From positions 1 to 64,000 of the forward strand of contig DATGGA010000021.1 in NCBI GenBank assembly GCA_035308765.1: DNA of 64,000 nucleotides, in the 5' to 3' direction. Under the pieces are notes generated by a model. The model searched no databases and had not been told where the DNA came from. It saw only the letters and a program-made list of their open reading frames with translations. The DNA is from RBG-16-66-20 sp035308765. Its GTDB lineage: Bacteria > Pseudomonadota > Gammaproteobacteria > Burkholderiales > SG8-39. The position numbers and the translations under genes were made by a program. How positions within the stretch are numbered: the stretch's first letter is position 1; every line of letters starts with the position of its first letter. Positions 41,649 through 50,709 of this stretch are shown one piece after another.

Positions 41649-43256
41649 TCAATCCAGAACAAACCCCTCGTAACCGTTGCGCGCGACTTCGGCGCATTTG
41701 TCGGCGTACGGAGGAAAACCCACCAGCGGCATGAACACGCGCGGCTTGCCTGGAATGTTCGCGCCCAGGTACCAGGAGTTGCAGGTCAGGTACACGGTGC
41801 GTTGCGCCACCGCATTGACGTGCGCCACCCACGCCGATTCCGCTTCCGCGCTCGCTTCGATGGTCGCTTTGCCGCGAGCGCCGAGGTATTCGATGCAGTC
41901 GGCAATCCAGTCCACGTGGTGTTCGATCGATACCATTACATTGGTGAACGCCGAGGTGCTGCCGGGCCCGGCGATATTGAACAGGTTTGGAAAGCCGGCG
42001 ATCGTCAGCCCCAGGTAATTCAGCGGGCCGGCGCCCCATTTCTGCCGGATGCTCGCGCCGCCGCGGCCGCGCAAGTCCAGCCGCGTCAGCGTCCCGGTCA
42101 TCGCGTCGAACCCGGTTGCGAGCACCAGCGCATCAAAAGCATAGTCGCGCCCGTTCATCTTCAGGCCGGTGGGCGTGATCTCGTCGATCGGGTGTTCGCT
42201 GACATCGACCAGTTGCACGTTGGGACGGTTGTAGGTTTCGTAGTAGCCGGTGTCGATGCACAAGCGCTTGCAGCCGATGGTCTGCTTCGGCGACAGCAGG
42301 CGCGCGGTCCCCGGATCGCGCACGATCGAGCGGATCTTGCCGCGGACGAATTCGGCGGCCAGCGCGTTGGACCGTTCGTTGACCATGAGGTCGTGGAAGG
42401 CGCCGAGAAAACCGAAGCCGCCGATCCGCCAACGTTCCTCGAACGCCGCCTCCCGTTCCTTCTCTCCGACCGCCTCCGCCGACACGGGATTGGGGGGCAG
42501 CTCCGAGCCGAAGCCGGCGTGCATGCGCCTGTTGCGCGCGCGAAAGCCGGCATAGTCGGCCTTGATCCGTGCCTCGAACGCCGGATCGAGCGGCCCGTTG
42601 TGGGCCGGGACCGCATAGGCCGCCGTGCGCTGGAACACGGTGAGCTCGCTGGCCTGCCGCGCGATCACCGGAATCGACTGCACCGCAGAGGAGCCTGTGC
42701 CGACGATCCCGACCCGTTTGCCCGTGAAATTCACTGCTTCGCGCGGCCATCTGGCTGTGTGATACACCGGGCCGCCAAACGTCTCCAACCCCTTGAACGC
42801 GGGCATGTTCGGCGTCGACAGCGGGCCACTCGCCATCACCAGGAACCGCGCCGACCACGATTCGCCGCTGTCGGCGCTGATCCGCCAGCGCCGCGCGTCC
42901 TCGTCGAACGCGGCACCGGTGACGCGGGTGTTCAGCTGGATGCCGTCGCGCAGCCCGAACCGGTCCGCCACGTGGTTCGCGTACCGCAGCAGTTCCGGTT
43001 GTGCGGCGTAGCGCTCGGTCCAGTGCCATTCCTGCTGCAGGGCCTCGGAGAACTGGAACGAATACTCCATGCTCTGGATGTCGACCCGCGCGCCCGGATA
43101 GCGGTTGAAATACCAGGTGCCGCCCACGCTGTCGGCAGTTTCTATGACGCGGGCCGCCAGGCCCATGCGCCGGGCGCTGAACAGCATGTACAGGCCGGCA
43201 AAACCGGCGCCGACGATCAGCACGTCCAGCGCCTGCGCCGGCTTGGGAGCGGTCAT
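41649..43256 (-). CDS. Flavin-containing Baeyer-Villiger-type monooxygenase
   Basis: 535 residues. FAD loop VLIVGAGFAGLYMLFSAR, the ARVDIQSMEYSFQFS region, the Baeyer-Villiger fingerprint FGGPVYHTARWP (FxGxxxHxxxWP) near residue 160, NADP loop VGIVGTGSSAVQSIP, and ALVLATGFDAMTG. These support a class B flavin monooxygenase that oxidises ketones to esters or lactones; the natural substrate is not identifiable. The ATG is 3 nt after ffh with AGGGG just before it, so expression from the ffh promoter is possible. Confidence 0.92.
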   Translation of the reverse strand: MTAPKPAQALDVLIVGAGFAGLYMLFSARRMGLAARVIETADSVGGTWYFNRYPGARVDIQSMEYSFQFSEALQQEWHWTERYAAQPELLRYANHVADRFGLRDGIQLNTRVTGAAFDEDARRWRISADSGESWSARFLVMASGPLSTPNMPAFKGLETFGGPVYHTARWPREAVNFTGKRVGIVGTGSSAVQSIPVIARQASELTVFQRTAAYAVPAHNGPLDPAFEARIKADYAGFRARNRRMHAGFGSELPPNPVSAEAVGEKEREAAFEERWRIGGFGFLGAFHDLMVNERSNALAAEFVRGKIRSIVRDPGTARLLSPKQTIGCKRLCIDTGYYETYNRPNVQLVDVSEHPIDEITPTGLKMNGRDYAFDALVLATGFDAMTGTLTRLDLRGRGGASIRQKWGAGPLNYLGLTIAGFPNLFNIAGPGSTSAFTNVMVSIEHHVDWIADCIEYLGARGKATIEASAEAESAWVAHVNAVAQRTVYLTCNSWYLGANIPGKPRVFMPLVGFPPYADKCAEVARNGYEGFVLD

Positions 43257-43259
43257 CCC

Positions 43260-44609
43260 CTAGCGCATGCCGGGCAGCATGCCTTTCATGTTGCGCATCA
43301 TGCGTTGAAGGTTGCCGCCCTTCATCATTTTCATCATCTGCTGCATCTGTTCGAACTGTTTGAGCAGGCGGTTCACTTCCTGCACTTGCACGCCGGCACC
43401 GGCGGCGATGCGGCGCTTGCGTGTGGCCTTGATGATTTCGGGGCTGGCGCGCTCCTTCTTCGTCATCGAGTTGATGATCCCCTCGATGCGCGCGAGCTGC
43501 CTGCCGTCCTGCAGCTGGGCCGGGTTGACCTGTGCCGCGATCTGAGCAGGCAGCTTGTCCATCATCGAGGCGATGCCGCCCATCTTGTTCATCTGCTGCA
43601 GCTGCTGCTTGAAGTCCTCGAGGTCGAAGCCCTTGCCCCTGCGCACCTTGTCGGCCAGCTTCTGCGCCTGCTCGACGTCGACCTGCTTGTGGGCTTCCTC
43701 GACCAGCGAAACGATGTCGCCCATGCCGAGGATGCGCGAGGCCATGCGCTCGGGATGGAAGGGCTCCAGGCCGGCGAGCTTCTCCCCGGTGCCTGCGAAC
43801 TTGATCGGCTTGCCGGTGACGTGGCGCACCGACAGCGCGGCGCCGCCGCGCGAGTCGCCGTCCAGTTTCGTGAGCACGACGCCGGTGAGCGGCAGGCGCT
43901 CGCTGAACGCGCGCGCGACGTTGACCGCGTCCTGGCCCTGCATCGCGTCCACCACGAACAGCGTTTCCGCCGGATGCAGCTCCGCGTGCAACGCCGCGAT
44001 CTCCTGCATCATCGGCTCGTCGATCGCAAGGCGCCCCGCGGTATCGACGATCACTACGTCGCAGTACTGAGTGCGGGCATGCTCGAGGGCTTTTCTTGCA
44101 ATCGCATCCGGTTTTTCATTCGCATGAGATTCAAAAAATTCCACTCCCGCCTGCGCGGCCACGCTTTTCAGCTGCTCGATCGCGGCCGGACGATAGATGT
44201 CGCAGGAAACCACCAGCACTTTTTTCTTCTGCTCCCGGAGAAGCAATCCGAGCTTGCCGACGGTGGTGGTTTTACCGGAACCCTGAAGGCCCGCCATCAG
44301 GATCACGGCGGGCGGTGCCACCGCGAGCTCGAGCCCCGCATTCGCCTCGCCCATCAGCTGCGTGAGCTCGCGGTGCACGACGCCGATCAGCGCCTGCCCG
44401 GGGCTCAGGCTGCCGATCACTTCCTGGCCGAGCGCCTTCGCGCGCACCGCGTCGATGAAGTGCTTCACTACCGGCAGCGCGACGTCGGCCTCGAGCAGCG
44501 CGACGCGCACTTCGCGCAGCGCGTCCTGGACGTTGGCTTCGGTAAGGCGCGCTTCGCCGCGGATCGTCTTGACGATCTTCGCGAGGCGCGTGGTCAGGTT
44601 ATCGAGCAT
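43260..44609 (-). CDS. ffh: Signal recognition particle protein Ffh
   Basis: 449 residues. N-domain helices, then GTPase motifs GLQGSGKTTT, VVSCDIYRPAA, VIVDTAGRLAIDE, and VVLTKLDGDSRGG. The Met-rich M domain (MNKMGGIASMMDKLP, LEQMQQMMKMMKGGNLQRMMRNM split) binds 4.5S RNA and signal peptides; the last residues are MLPGMR. Divergent from the YpjD-like gene with a 19-nt gap. Confidence 0.98.
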   Translation of the reverse strand: MLDNLTTRLAKIVKTIRGEARLTEANVQDALREVRVALLEADVALPVVKHFIDAVRAKALGQEVIGSLSPGQALIGVVHRELTQLMGEANAGLELAVAPPAVILMAGLQGSGKTTTVGKLGLLLREQKKKVLVVSCDIYRPAAIEQLKSVAAQAGVEFFESHANEKPDAIARKALEHARTQYCDVVIVDTAGRLAIDEPMMQEIAALHAELHPAETLFVVDAMQGQDAVNVARAFSERLPLTGVVLTKLDGDSRGGAALSVRHVTGKPIKFAGTGEKLAGLEPFHPERMASRILGMGDIVSLVEEAHKQVDVEQAQKLADKVRRGKGFDLEDFKQQLQQMNKMGGIASMMDKLPAQIAAQVNPAQLQDGRQLARIEGIINSMTKKERASPEIIKATRKRRIAAGAGVQVQEVNRLLKQFEQMQQMMKMMKGGNLQRMMRNMKGMLPGMR

Positions 44610-44628
44610 GGGGTGTTAAACTCAAAGC

Positions 44629-45510
44629 GTGCCCGACATTGTAATTCACGTCGTCGCGTGCGCCCTGTACGCCGGTCTCGCGCTGCACTTCTGGCAAACG
44701 CGCTGGCGCGTTCAACCCTGGCGCTGGCGGGTGCGGCCGGCTCGCACCGCTCCCGCCGCATCCGGGCTTCAGGGCTGGGAACGCTCCGCGATTCTCGTGC
44801 CGCTAGCGCTGCACGGCCTGCTGCTCTACGGCATCCTGGTCGCGCCGGATTCGCCCCGCTTCGGATTTGCCTTTGCTCTTTCGGCGACGCTGTGGATGGT
44901 CGTATTCATCTACTGGTGGGAGAGTTTCTTCGTCAACCTCGAAGGGATTCTGCCCGTCGCGCTGGGACTGGCGGCGCCGTGCTCGCTGCTGACGATATGG
45001 TTTCCGGGCCTGGTGCGGTCCGCCACCCCGTTCGAATTCAGGCTGCACCTGCTGCTTTCCATCTTCGCCACCGGGGTACTCACCGTCGCGCTGCTGCACG
45101 CGCTCCTGATGGCCCTGGTGGACCGGTTGCTGCACAACGCGCGCAACCGGCCGGGATCGCCCGCAAGCGGCGGCCTGCTCGCCGGCCCCCTCGCAGGATT
45201 GCCGCCGCTGCTGACGCTGGAGCGGCTGCTGTTCAGGCTAATCGGGATCGCGTTCGCATTGCTGACGCTGACGCTGGCCACGGGCCTAGCGCTCTCGGAC
45301 ACGCTGTTCGGGCGCGCGCTCAGGTTCAATCACGAGACGGTTTTCGCGGTGGTCGCCTGGGTGGTGTTCGCCATCCTGCTCGCCGGACGGCATTTTTACG
45401 GCTGGCGGGGCCGCACCGCGCTGCGCTGGACGCTGGCCGGGTTCATGCTCGTGATACTCGCCAACATCGGCAGCACTTTCGTGCTCGAAGTCGTACTGCG
45501 CCGCGGCTGA
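44629..45510 (+). CDS. CcsA/YpjD-like cytochrome c assembly family inner membrane protein
   Basis: 293 residues with eight predicted helices. The Trp motif IYWWESFFVNLEGIL is that of the CcmC/CcsA heme-handling superfamily, as is HAL near residue 150 and the C-terminal RFNHETVFAVVAWVVFAILLAGRHFYGWRGRTA (split). This is the YpjD subgroup usually found beside ffh and CorC-type genes in betaproteobacteria, whose function is uncertain. The start is GTG. Confidence 0.85.
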   Translation: MPDIVIHVVACALYAGLALHFWQTRWRVQPWRWRVRPARTAPAASGLQGWERSAILVPLALHGLLLYGILVAPDSPRFGFAFALSATLWMVVFIYWWESFFVNLEGILPVALGLAAPCSLLTIWFPGLVRSATPFEFRLHLLLSIFATGVLTVALLHALLMALVDRLLHNARNRPGSPASGGLLAGPLAGLPPLLTLERLLFRLIGIAFALLTLTLATGLALSDTLFGRALRFNHETVFAVVAWVVFAILLAGRHFYGWRGRTALRWTLAGFMLVILANIGSTFVLEVVLRRG

Positions 45511-45516
45511 CCGCAC

Positions 45517-46806
45517 TTGGAAGCCATTCCGCTCGGATGGGAAATCGCGGCGCTGGGCGTCGCGCTGGTGGCCTCGGCGTTCTTCTCGATATCCGAGACC
45601 GCCATGATGGCGATCAACCGCTACCGGCTCAGGCACCTGGTGACGCAGGGCCACGGCGGCGCGCGCCGCGCGGCGGACCTCCTCAAGCGCACCGACAGGC
45701 TGCTCGGCGGCATCCTGATCGGCAACACCCTGTCCATCACCGCGGCGACCACGGCGGCGGGCGTGATTGCGGTGCGCTTCCTGGGCGAGGACAAGATCAC
45801 CTACGCCCTCAGCACCGTGGTCATCTCCTTCGTCATCATCGTCTTCTGCGAAATCACGCCCAAGGTGATCGGCGCCACCTATCCCGAACGCTGCGCGCTG
45901 CTGCTCGCCTATGCGCTCAAGCCGACCATGCGCCTGCTCGAGCCCGTGTCCTGGTTCGTCAACCTCTTCGTCGGGCCGCTGCTCTGGATGCTGCGCATCA
46001 GGTCGGAGGAAAACGCGCAGGTGCCGAAGCTCTCGCCGGAGGAAATCCGCACGCTGGTGTTCGAGTCTTCGAGCTTCATGCCGAAAAAGCACCTGTCGAT
46101 CCTGATGAACCTGTTCGACGTCGGCGAGATCACGGTGCACGACGTGATGGTGCCGCGCGCCAAGATCGAGGCGATCCGGCTGGACGACGACATGGAAACC
46201 ATCGCGCGCCAGCTCACCACCAGCTACCACCGGGAGGTGCCGGTGTTCCGCGGCAGCGCCGACGAGGTCGCGGGCGTGCTGAACCTGCGCAAGGTGCTCG
46301 GGCTGCTGTTCGCCGGCGCGCTGGACCGAAAGGCCATCGAAGACCTGCTGGACGAACCCTACTTCGTGCCCGCGGGCACCACGGCGATCGCGCAGTTGCA
46401 GTATTTCCAGGAAAAACGCGAACGCATCGGCCTCGTGGTGGACGAGTACGGCGAGCTGATGGGGCTGGTCACGCTCGAGGGCATCATGGAGGAAATCATC
46501 GGCAAATTCACCACCTCGCTGCCCTCGACGCGGCCGGCGCTTTCCTGGGACGAGGACGGCACTGCGGCCGCGGACGGAGCAACGCCGGTGCGCGAAGTGA
46601 ACCGCGCCCTCGGCCTGGAGCTGCCCACCGACGGCCCGAAGACCCTGAATGGCCTGGTACTCGAGCAACTGCAGGACATCCCGGAGGCCAACGTCTCGCT
46701 CAAAATCGCCGGCGTGCCGGTCGAAATCGTCAGCGTCCTGGGCCGGGCGGTGAAAACGGTGCGTCTGTTCAAGCCCGCCGAGCCGCCCGGGGAGAATCGG
46801 GCGTGA
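45517..46806 (+). CDS. CNNM/CorC (HlyC) family transporter with CBS pair
   Basis: 429 residues. N-terminal DUF21/CNNM domain with ISETAMMAINRYRLRHL and IIVFCEITPKVIGATYP, two CBS domains (residues about 195-320, starting MVPRAKIEAIRLDDD and including LVVDEYGELMGLVTLEGIMEE), and a C-terminal CorC_HlyC domain. The group is linked to Mg2+ or Co2+ efflux. TTG start 6 nt after the YpjD-like gene. Confidence 0.9.
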   Translation: MEAIPLGWEIAALGVALVASAFFSISETAMMAINRYRLRHLVTQGHGGARRAADLLKRTDRLLGGILIGNTLSITAATTAAGVIAVRFLGEDKITYALSTVVISFVIIVFCEITPKVIGATYPERCALLLAYALKPTMRLLEPVSWFVNLFVGPLLWMLRIRSEENAQVPKLSPEEIRTLVFESSSFMPKKHLSILMNLFDVGEITVHDVMVPRAKIEAIRLDDDMETIARQLTTSYHREVPVFRGSADEVAGVLNLRKVLGLLFAGALDRKAIEDLLDEPYFVPAGTTAIAQLQYFQEKRERIGLVVDEYGELMGLVTLEGIMEEIIGKFTTSLPSTRPALSWDEDGTAAADGATPVREVNRALGLELPTDGPKTLNGLVLEQLQDIPEANVSLKIAGVPVEIVSVLGRAVKTVRLFKPAEPPGENRA

Positions 46807-46905
46807 AACCACCGCTGCTTAACGTGACTTTTCTCTCCAGTTGGTCAAGTCTTTGACTCGGCGCTAGAATCTTTCTTTACCCCGACTTTTGGCAGGGAGC
46901 AGGTT

Positions 46906-48129
46906 ATGGCGACTGCAGCGGCGGCAAAGGCCGGACCCAAGGAAATCACCTTCGTCTGGGAGGGCAAGGACAAGACCGGCAAAAGCGCGCGCGGCGAAAT
47001 ACGCGCCGCGGGCGAGAACATGGCCAATGCCGCCCTGCGCCGCCAGGGCGTCACCGTATCCAAGATCAAGAAGCAAAAGCGCGGCGGCGGCGGATCCGTC
47101 ACCGAAAAGGACGTCGCGCTGTTCACGCGCCAGATGGCGACCATGATGAAAGCCGGCGTACCCCTGCTGCAGGCCTTCGACATCGTCAGCAAGGGCTCGT
47201 CCAACCCCGCGGTCACGCGGCTGCTGATCGACATCAAGACCGAGGTTGAGACCGGCTCGTCCCTCGCACAGGCGTTCCGCAAGTACCCGCTGTATTTCGA
47301 CGCGCTGTACTGCAACCTGGTGGGCGCGGGCGAGGCCGCCGGCATTCTGGAATCGCTGCTCGACCGGCTGGCGATCTACAAGGAAAAGACGCTCGCCATC
47401 AAATCGAAGATCAAGTCGGCGCTGTTCTACCCGGTGTCGATCATCGTGGTCGCGGTGGTGATCACCGCGGTGATCATGATTTTCGTGATCCCGGCTTTCA
47501 AAAGCGTGTTCTCGAGCTTCGGCGCCGACCTGCCGACGCCGACCCTCGTCGTCATGGGCATCTCGGACTGGGTCGTCGCCAACTGGTACATCCTGTTCCC
47601 CGCCATGGGCGGCGCCGTATATGGCTTCCTCGAAGCATGGAAACGCTCGCTCGCGGTGCAGATCTTCATGGACCGCATCAGCCTGAAAATGCCGATTTTC
47701 GGTTCGCTGCTTAGAAAAGCCGCGATCGCGCGCTGGACCCGGACACTCTCCACGATGTTCGCCGCCGGCGTGCCGCTGGTGGAAGCGCTCGATTCGGTGG
47801 GCGGCGCCTCGGGCAACTACGTGTACGCGCAAGCGACGCTGCAGATCAAGCAGGAGGTCTCGACCGGCACCGCGCTCACCGCCGCGATGCAGAACGCGAA
47901 CGTGTTCCCGCCGATGGTGCTGCAGATGTGCATGATCGGCGAGGAAACCGGCGCTCTGGATGCGATGCTCGGCAAGGTCGCGGACTTCTTCGAAGCCGAG
48001 GTGGACGATGCGGTCGAAGCGCTGTCGTCCCTGATGGAGCCGATCATCATGGTCGTGCTGGGCACGCTCATCGGTGGCATGGTAGTGGCCATGTACCTGC
48101 CGATCTTCAAGCTCGGCGGCGCAGTCTAG
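46906..48129 (+). CDS. pilC: Type IV pilus inner membrane platform protein PilC
   Basis: 407 residues. It has the two T2SSF cytoplasmic domains (KDVALFTRQMATMMKAGVPLLQAF and KAAIARWTRTLSTMFAAGVPLVEAL) and three membrane helices around residues 175-200, 220-245 and 375-400. An N-terminal extension MATAAAAKAG precedes the FVWEGKDKTGK start of the family. PilB, the usual upstream neighbour, is not in the window; the gene follows the CorC-like gene after 99 nt. Confidence 0.95.
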   Translation: MATAAAAKAGPKEITFVWEGKDKTGKSARGEIRAAGENMANAALRRQGVTVSKIKKQKRGGGGSVTEKDVALFTRQMATMMKAGVPLLQAFDIVSKGSSNPAVTRLLIDIKTEVETGSSLAQAFRKYPLYFDALYCNLVGAGEAAGILESLLDRLAIYKEKTLAIKSKIKSALFYPVSIIVVAVVITAVIMIFVIPAFKSVFSSFGADLPTPTLVVMGISDWVVANWYILFPAMGGAVYGFLEAWKRSLAVQIFMDRISLKMPIFGSLLRKAAIARWTRTLSTMFAAGVPLVEALDSVGGASGNYVYAQATLQIKQEVSTGTALTAAMQNANVFPPMVLQMCMIGEETGALDAMLGKVADFFEAEVDDAVEALSSLMEPIIMVVLGTLIGGMVVAMYLPIFKLGGAV

Positions 48130-48138
48130 GAACGGCTC

Positions 48139-49044
48139 ATGGTTGATCTGGGCTGGTTTACCCAGCCTGCCGTTTTCCCCTGGGTCGCCCTGGGTGTCGG
48201 GCTTTGCGTCGGCTCGTTCCTCAACGTGGTGATCCATCGCCTGCCTCTCATGATGGAGCACGCCTGGCGCGCCGACTGCGCCGAGCTTATGGCAGGGGAA
48301 ACGCAAGGCGTTGCGGCAGGAGAAACGCAAAGCGTTTCTGGGCAGGAGCCACCAAAGGAAGAACCCTACAACCTGGTCGTGCCGGGTTCGCGTTGCCCCG
48401 GCTGCGGCCGCGGCATCAAGGCGATCGAGAACGTGCCGGTCGCGAGCTGGCTCGCGCTGCGCGGCAAGTGCTCCGGTTGCGGCTGGAAGATCAGCGCGCG
48501 CTACCCGCTGGTCGAGCTGCTCGGCGGCCTGGGCGCCGCCTGGTCGGCCTGGCATTTCGGCTTTGGCGCCGCGGCGTTTGGAGGCATGCTCTTCATCTGG
48601 TGCACGATCGCGCTCGCCTTCATTGACCACGCCACCGGCTATCTTCCGGACGACATCACCCTGCCGCTGCTGTGGGCCGGTCTGCTGCTGAACGCATCCG
48701 GCACCTTCGTGCCCCTGTTCGACGCTGTAATCGGCGCCACGGCCGGCTATCTTGCGCTGTGGGCCGTTTACTGGGGATTCCGGCTGCTCACAGGCAGGGA
48801 GGGCATGGGCTACGGAGACTTCAAGATGAGCGCGGCGATCGGCGCTTTCTTCGGTTGGAAGATGCTGCCGCTCGTGATCCTCGTTTCTTCCATTGTCGGC
48901 CTGGCCTTCGGCGGCGCGCAGATGATCGCCGCGCGGCGCGGCTGGGACGGCGCTTTCCGTTTCCATTTCGGTCCCTACCTCGCCATAGCCGCTATCGTCG
49001 CCATGTTCTGGGGCGTGCCAATCATGCGCTGGTACCTGACGTGA
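48139..49044 (+). CDS. pilD: Prepilin leader peptidase/N-methyltransferase PilD
   Basis: 301 residues, A24 aspartic peptidase of the inner membrane. CPGC and CSGC form the cytoplasmic zinc pair (about residues 88 and 112). Catalytic Asp residues lie in FIDHATGYLPDD and GMGYGDFKMSAA. Helices occupy the rest. The cytoplasmic loop before CPGC contains a duplicated 8-residue stretch (AGETQGVA/AGETQSVS) unlike the family, which is encoded by two tandem palindromic repeats. Follows pilC by 9 nt. Confidence 0.96.
   Translation: MVDLGWFTQPAVFPWVALGVGLCVGSFLNVVIHRLPLMMEHAWRADCAELMAGETQGVAAGETQSVSGQEPPKEEPYNLVVPGSRCPGCGRGIKAIENVPVASWLALRGKCSGCGWKISARYPLVELLGGLGAAWSAWHFGFGAAAFGGMLFIWCTIALAFIDHATGYLPDDITLPLLWAGLLLNASGTFVPLFDAVIGATAGYLALWAVYWGFRLLTGREGMGYGDFKMSAAIGAFFGWKMLPLVILVSSIVGLAFGGAQMIAARRGWDGAFRFHFGPYLAIAAIVAMFWGVPIMRWYLT
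48291..48339. repeat. Two tandem 24-bp palindromic repeats inside pilD
   Basis: GGCAGGGGAAACGCAAGGCG and GGCAGGAGAAACGCAAAGCG begin the two copies (48291 and 48315). The second contains AGAAACGC-AAA-GCGTTTCT, an 8-bp perfect inverted repeat with a 3-nt centre; the first has 5-bp arms around AAG. The element keeps the frame and adds about 16 residues to a PilD loop. Confidence 0.9.
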
Positions 49045-49054
49045 GCCCGGCGCA

Positions 49055-49657
49055 TTGAGCCTCGTCATCGGCCTCACCGGCGGCATCGGCAGCGGCAAGA
49101 GCGCTGCGGCCGACGAATTCGGCCGGCTGGGCGCCACGGTGGTGGACACCGACGCCATCGCCCATGAGCTGACCGGCCCCGGCGGCGCCGCGGTGCCCGA
49201 GGTGCGGCGGCTTTTCGGGCGCGCGTTCGTCGATGCGTCGGGGGCGATGGACCGCAAGCGCATGCGCGATCTGGTGTTCTCCGACGCCGAGGAAAAGGCC
49301 CGTCTGGAAGCGCTGCTGCATCCGCTGATCCGCGCCGAATCGGGCCGGCGCATTGCCGTCGCCACGGGTCCTTACGTAATACACATGGTGCCGCTTTTGA
49401 TCGAATCCCCCGACTACCGCGCCCGGGTCGGGCGCGTGGTCGTCGTGGACTGTCCCGAGGCGCTCCAGGTAGCGCGGGTACGGCAACGCAGCGGCATGCC
49501 GGAGGGGGAAATCCGCCGCATCATAGCCACGCAGATACAGAGGGAAAAAAGGCTGGCGGCGGCAGACGATGTGATCGACAATTCGGGCTCTATTGCGGCA
49601 CTGCAACAACGGGTGCGCCAGCTGCACGAAAACTACCTGGCACGCACCCAAGCTTAG
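49055..49657 (+). CDS. coaE: Dephospho-CoA kinase
   Basis: Last step of CoA synthesis. 200 residues. P-loop LTGGIGSGKSAAADEF at residues 7-22, VVDTDAIAHELTGP, KARLEALLHPLI and MVPLLIESPDYRARV are diagnostic. TTG start 10 nt after pilD; the next gene is zapD. Confidence 0.97.
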   Translation: MSLVIGLTGGIGSGKSAAADEFGRLGATVVDTDAIAHELTGPGGAAVPEVRRLFGRAFVDASGAMDRKRMRDLVFSDAEEKARLEALLHPLIRAESGRRIAVATGPYVIHMVPLLIESPDYRARVGRVVVVDCPEALQVARVRQRSGMPEGEIRRIIATQIQREKRLAAADDVIDNSGSIAALQQRVRQLHENYLARTQA

Positions 49658-49731
49658 AAGTCAATTTGTGTTGATCGCGTAAATCACTCAGAATTCGAGC
49701 AATTTCGCCCCTCGGCGAGGCGCGTCTGGCC

Positions 49732-50490
49732 GTGATTACGTATGAGTACCCGCTCAACGAGCGCATCCGGACCTTGCTGCGCCTGGAGGATCTGTTCGAG
49801 CGTTCGCGCCATTTCATCGCGCGCACCGACCCGCTCGATCATCACGTCGCGCTGCTGACACTGTTCGAGATTCTCGAAGTCGCCGGGCGCGCCGATCTCA
49901 AGTCCGACCTGCTGCAGGAACTCGAGCGTCAGAAGCAGGTGCTGCTTTCCTTCCGCAACAACCCAGACATTTCCGAAGACGCGCTCTCGGGCGTGCTGCG
50001 CGACATCGAGCAGGCGGCGGCGGCGCTGTTCTCCATGACCGGCAGGATCGGCCAGTACCTGCGCGAGAACGAATGGCTGATGTCGATCAAGCAGCGCACC
50101 GGGATCCCGGGCGGCGCCTGCGAGTTCGACCTGCCCTCCTACCACTACTGGCTGCACCGGCCTGCCGAGGAGCGCATCGGGCAGCTTGCCGCCTGGACCA
50201 GCCCGCTGTACCCCTTGCGCGACGGCACGGCGATCATCCTCCGGATTCTGCGCGAGTCGGGCAAGCCGCAGAGCCTGTCGGCGCCGCTCGGCACCTTCCA
50301 GCAGATGCTGGGCGGCAAGACGGCGCAGATGCTGCGCGTGCGCCTGGAGCCCGGATTGCCCTGCGTGCCCGAGATCAGCGCAAACAAGTACGTGCTCAAC
50401 ATCCGCTTCCTGGCCCAGAACGGCGAGGAAACGCGCGCCAAGACCGCCGACTGGGACGTCGGCTTCGAACTCACCTTCTGCAACCTGTGA
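49732..50490 (+). CDS. zapD: Cell division protein ZapD
   Basis: 252 residues. FtsZ-bundling protein (formerly YacF). Conserved ITYEYPLNERIRTLLRLEDLF start, GACEFDLPSYHYWLH and GKTAQMLRVRLEP segments and the C-terminal TADWDVGFELTFCNL are visible. GTG start. Its target gene ftsZ lies about 10 kb away on the other strand. Confidence 0.95.
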   Translation: MITYEYPLNERIRTLLRLEDLFERSRHFIARTDPLDHHVALLTLFEILEVAGRADLKSDLLQELERQKQVLLSFRNNPDISEDALSGVLRDIEQAAAALFSMTGRIGQYLRENEWLMSIKQRTGIPGGACEFDLPSYHYWLHRPAEERIGQLAAWTSPLYPLRDGTAIILRILRESGKPQSLSAPLGTFQQMLGGKTAQMLRVRLEPGLPCVPEISANKYVLNIRFLAQNGEETRAKTADWDVGFELTFCNL

Positions 50491-50684
50491 AGCTCGTATC
50501 GTGCCCGCGCTGTGGCGCGCAGGCGCCGTATGCGCCCGAGAATCCCTGGCGCCCGTTCTGCAGCGAGCGCTGCAGGACCATCGACCTGGGCAATTGGGCT
50601 TCCGAGGCCTACCGCGTGCCCGTGGCGCCCGAATCGCCGGATTCGCCCGACCTTGCGCCAGACGCCGAGCCGGGCGAGAAATGA
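50487..50684 (+). CDS. yacG: DNA gyrase inhibitor YacG
   Basis: 65 residues. Zinc ribbon CPRCG (residues 5-9) followed by NPWRPFCSERCRTIDLGNW, giving the CxxC-x15-CxxxC arrangement of YacG. Its GTG start overlaps the zapD stop as GTGA. Missed easily because a longer frame runs through it upstream. Binds gyrase in the family. Confidence 0.93.
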   Translation: MKLVSCPRCGAQAPYAPENPWRPFCSERCRTIDLGNWASEAYRVPVAPESPDSPDLAPDAEPGEK

Positions 50685-50709
50685 CCGCCGCAGCCCACGG
50701 GACACCAGG

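Noticed and set aside
41220..46856. A 1878-codon open frame on the plus strand
   Set aside because: It is antisense to the membrane fusion, BVMO and ffh genes and then shares the strand, but not the frame, with the YpjD-like and CorC-like genes, all with clear motifs. Its translation is low-complexity Arg/His/Ala-rich, as expected for shadow frames in high-GC DNA.
46806..46905. Sigma-54 promoter before pilC
   Set aside because: TTGGCAGGGAGCAGG lacks the GC at the right distance from GG.
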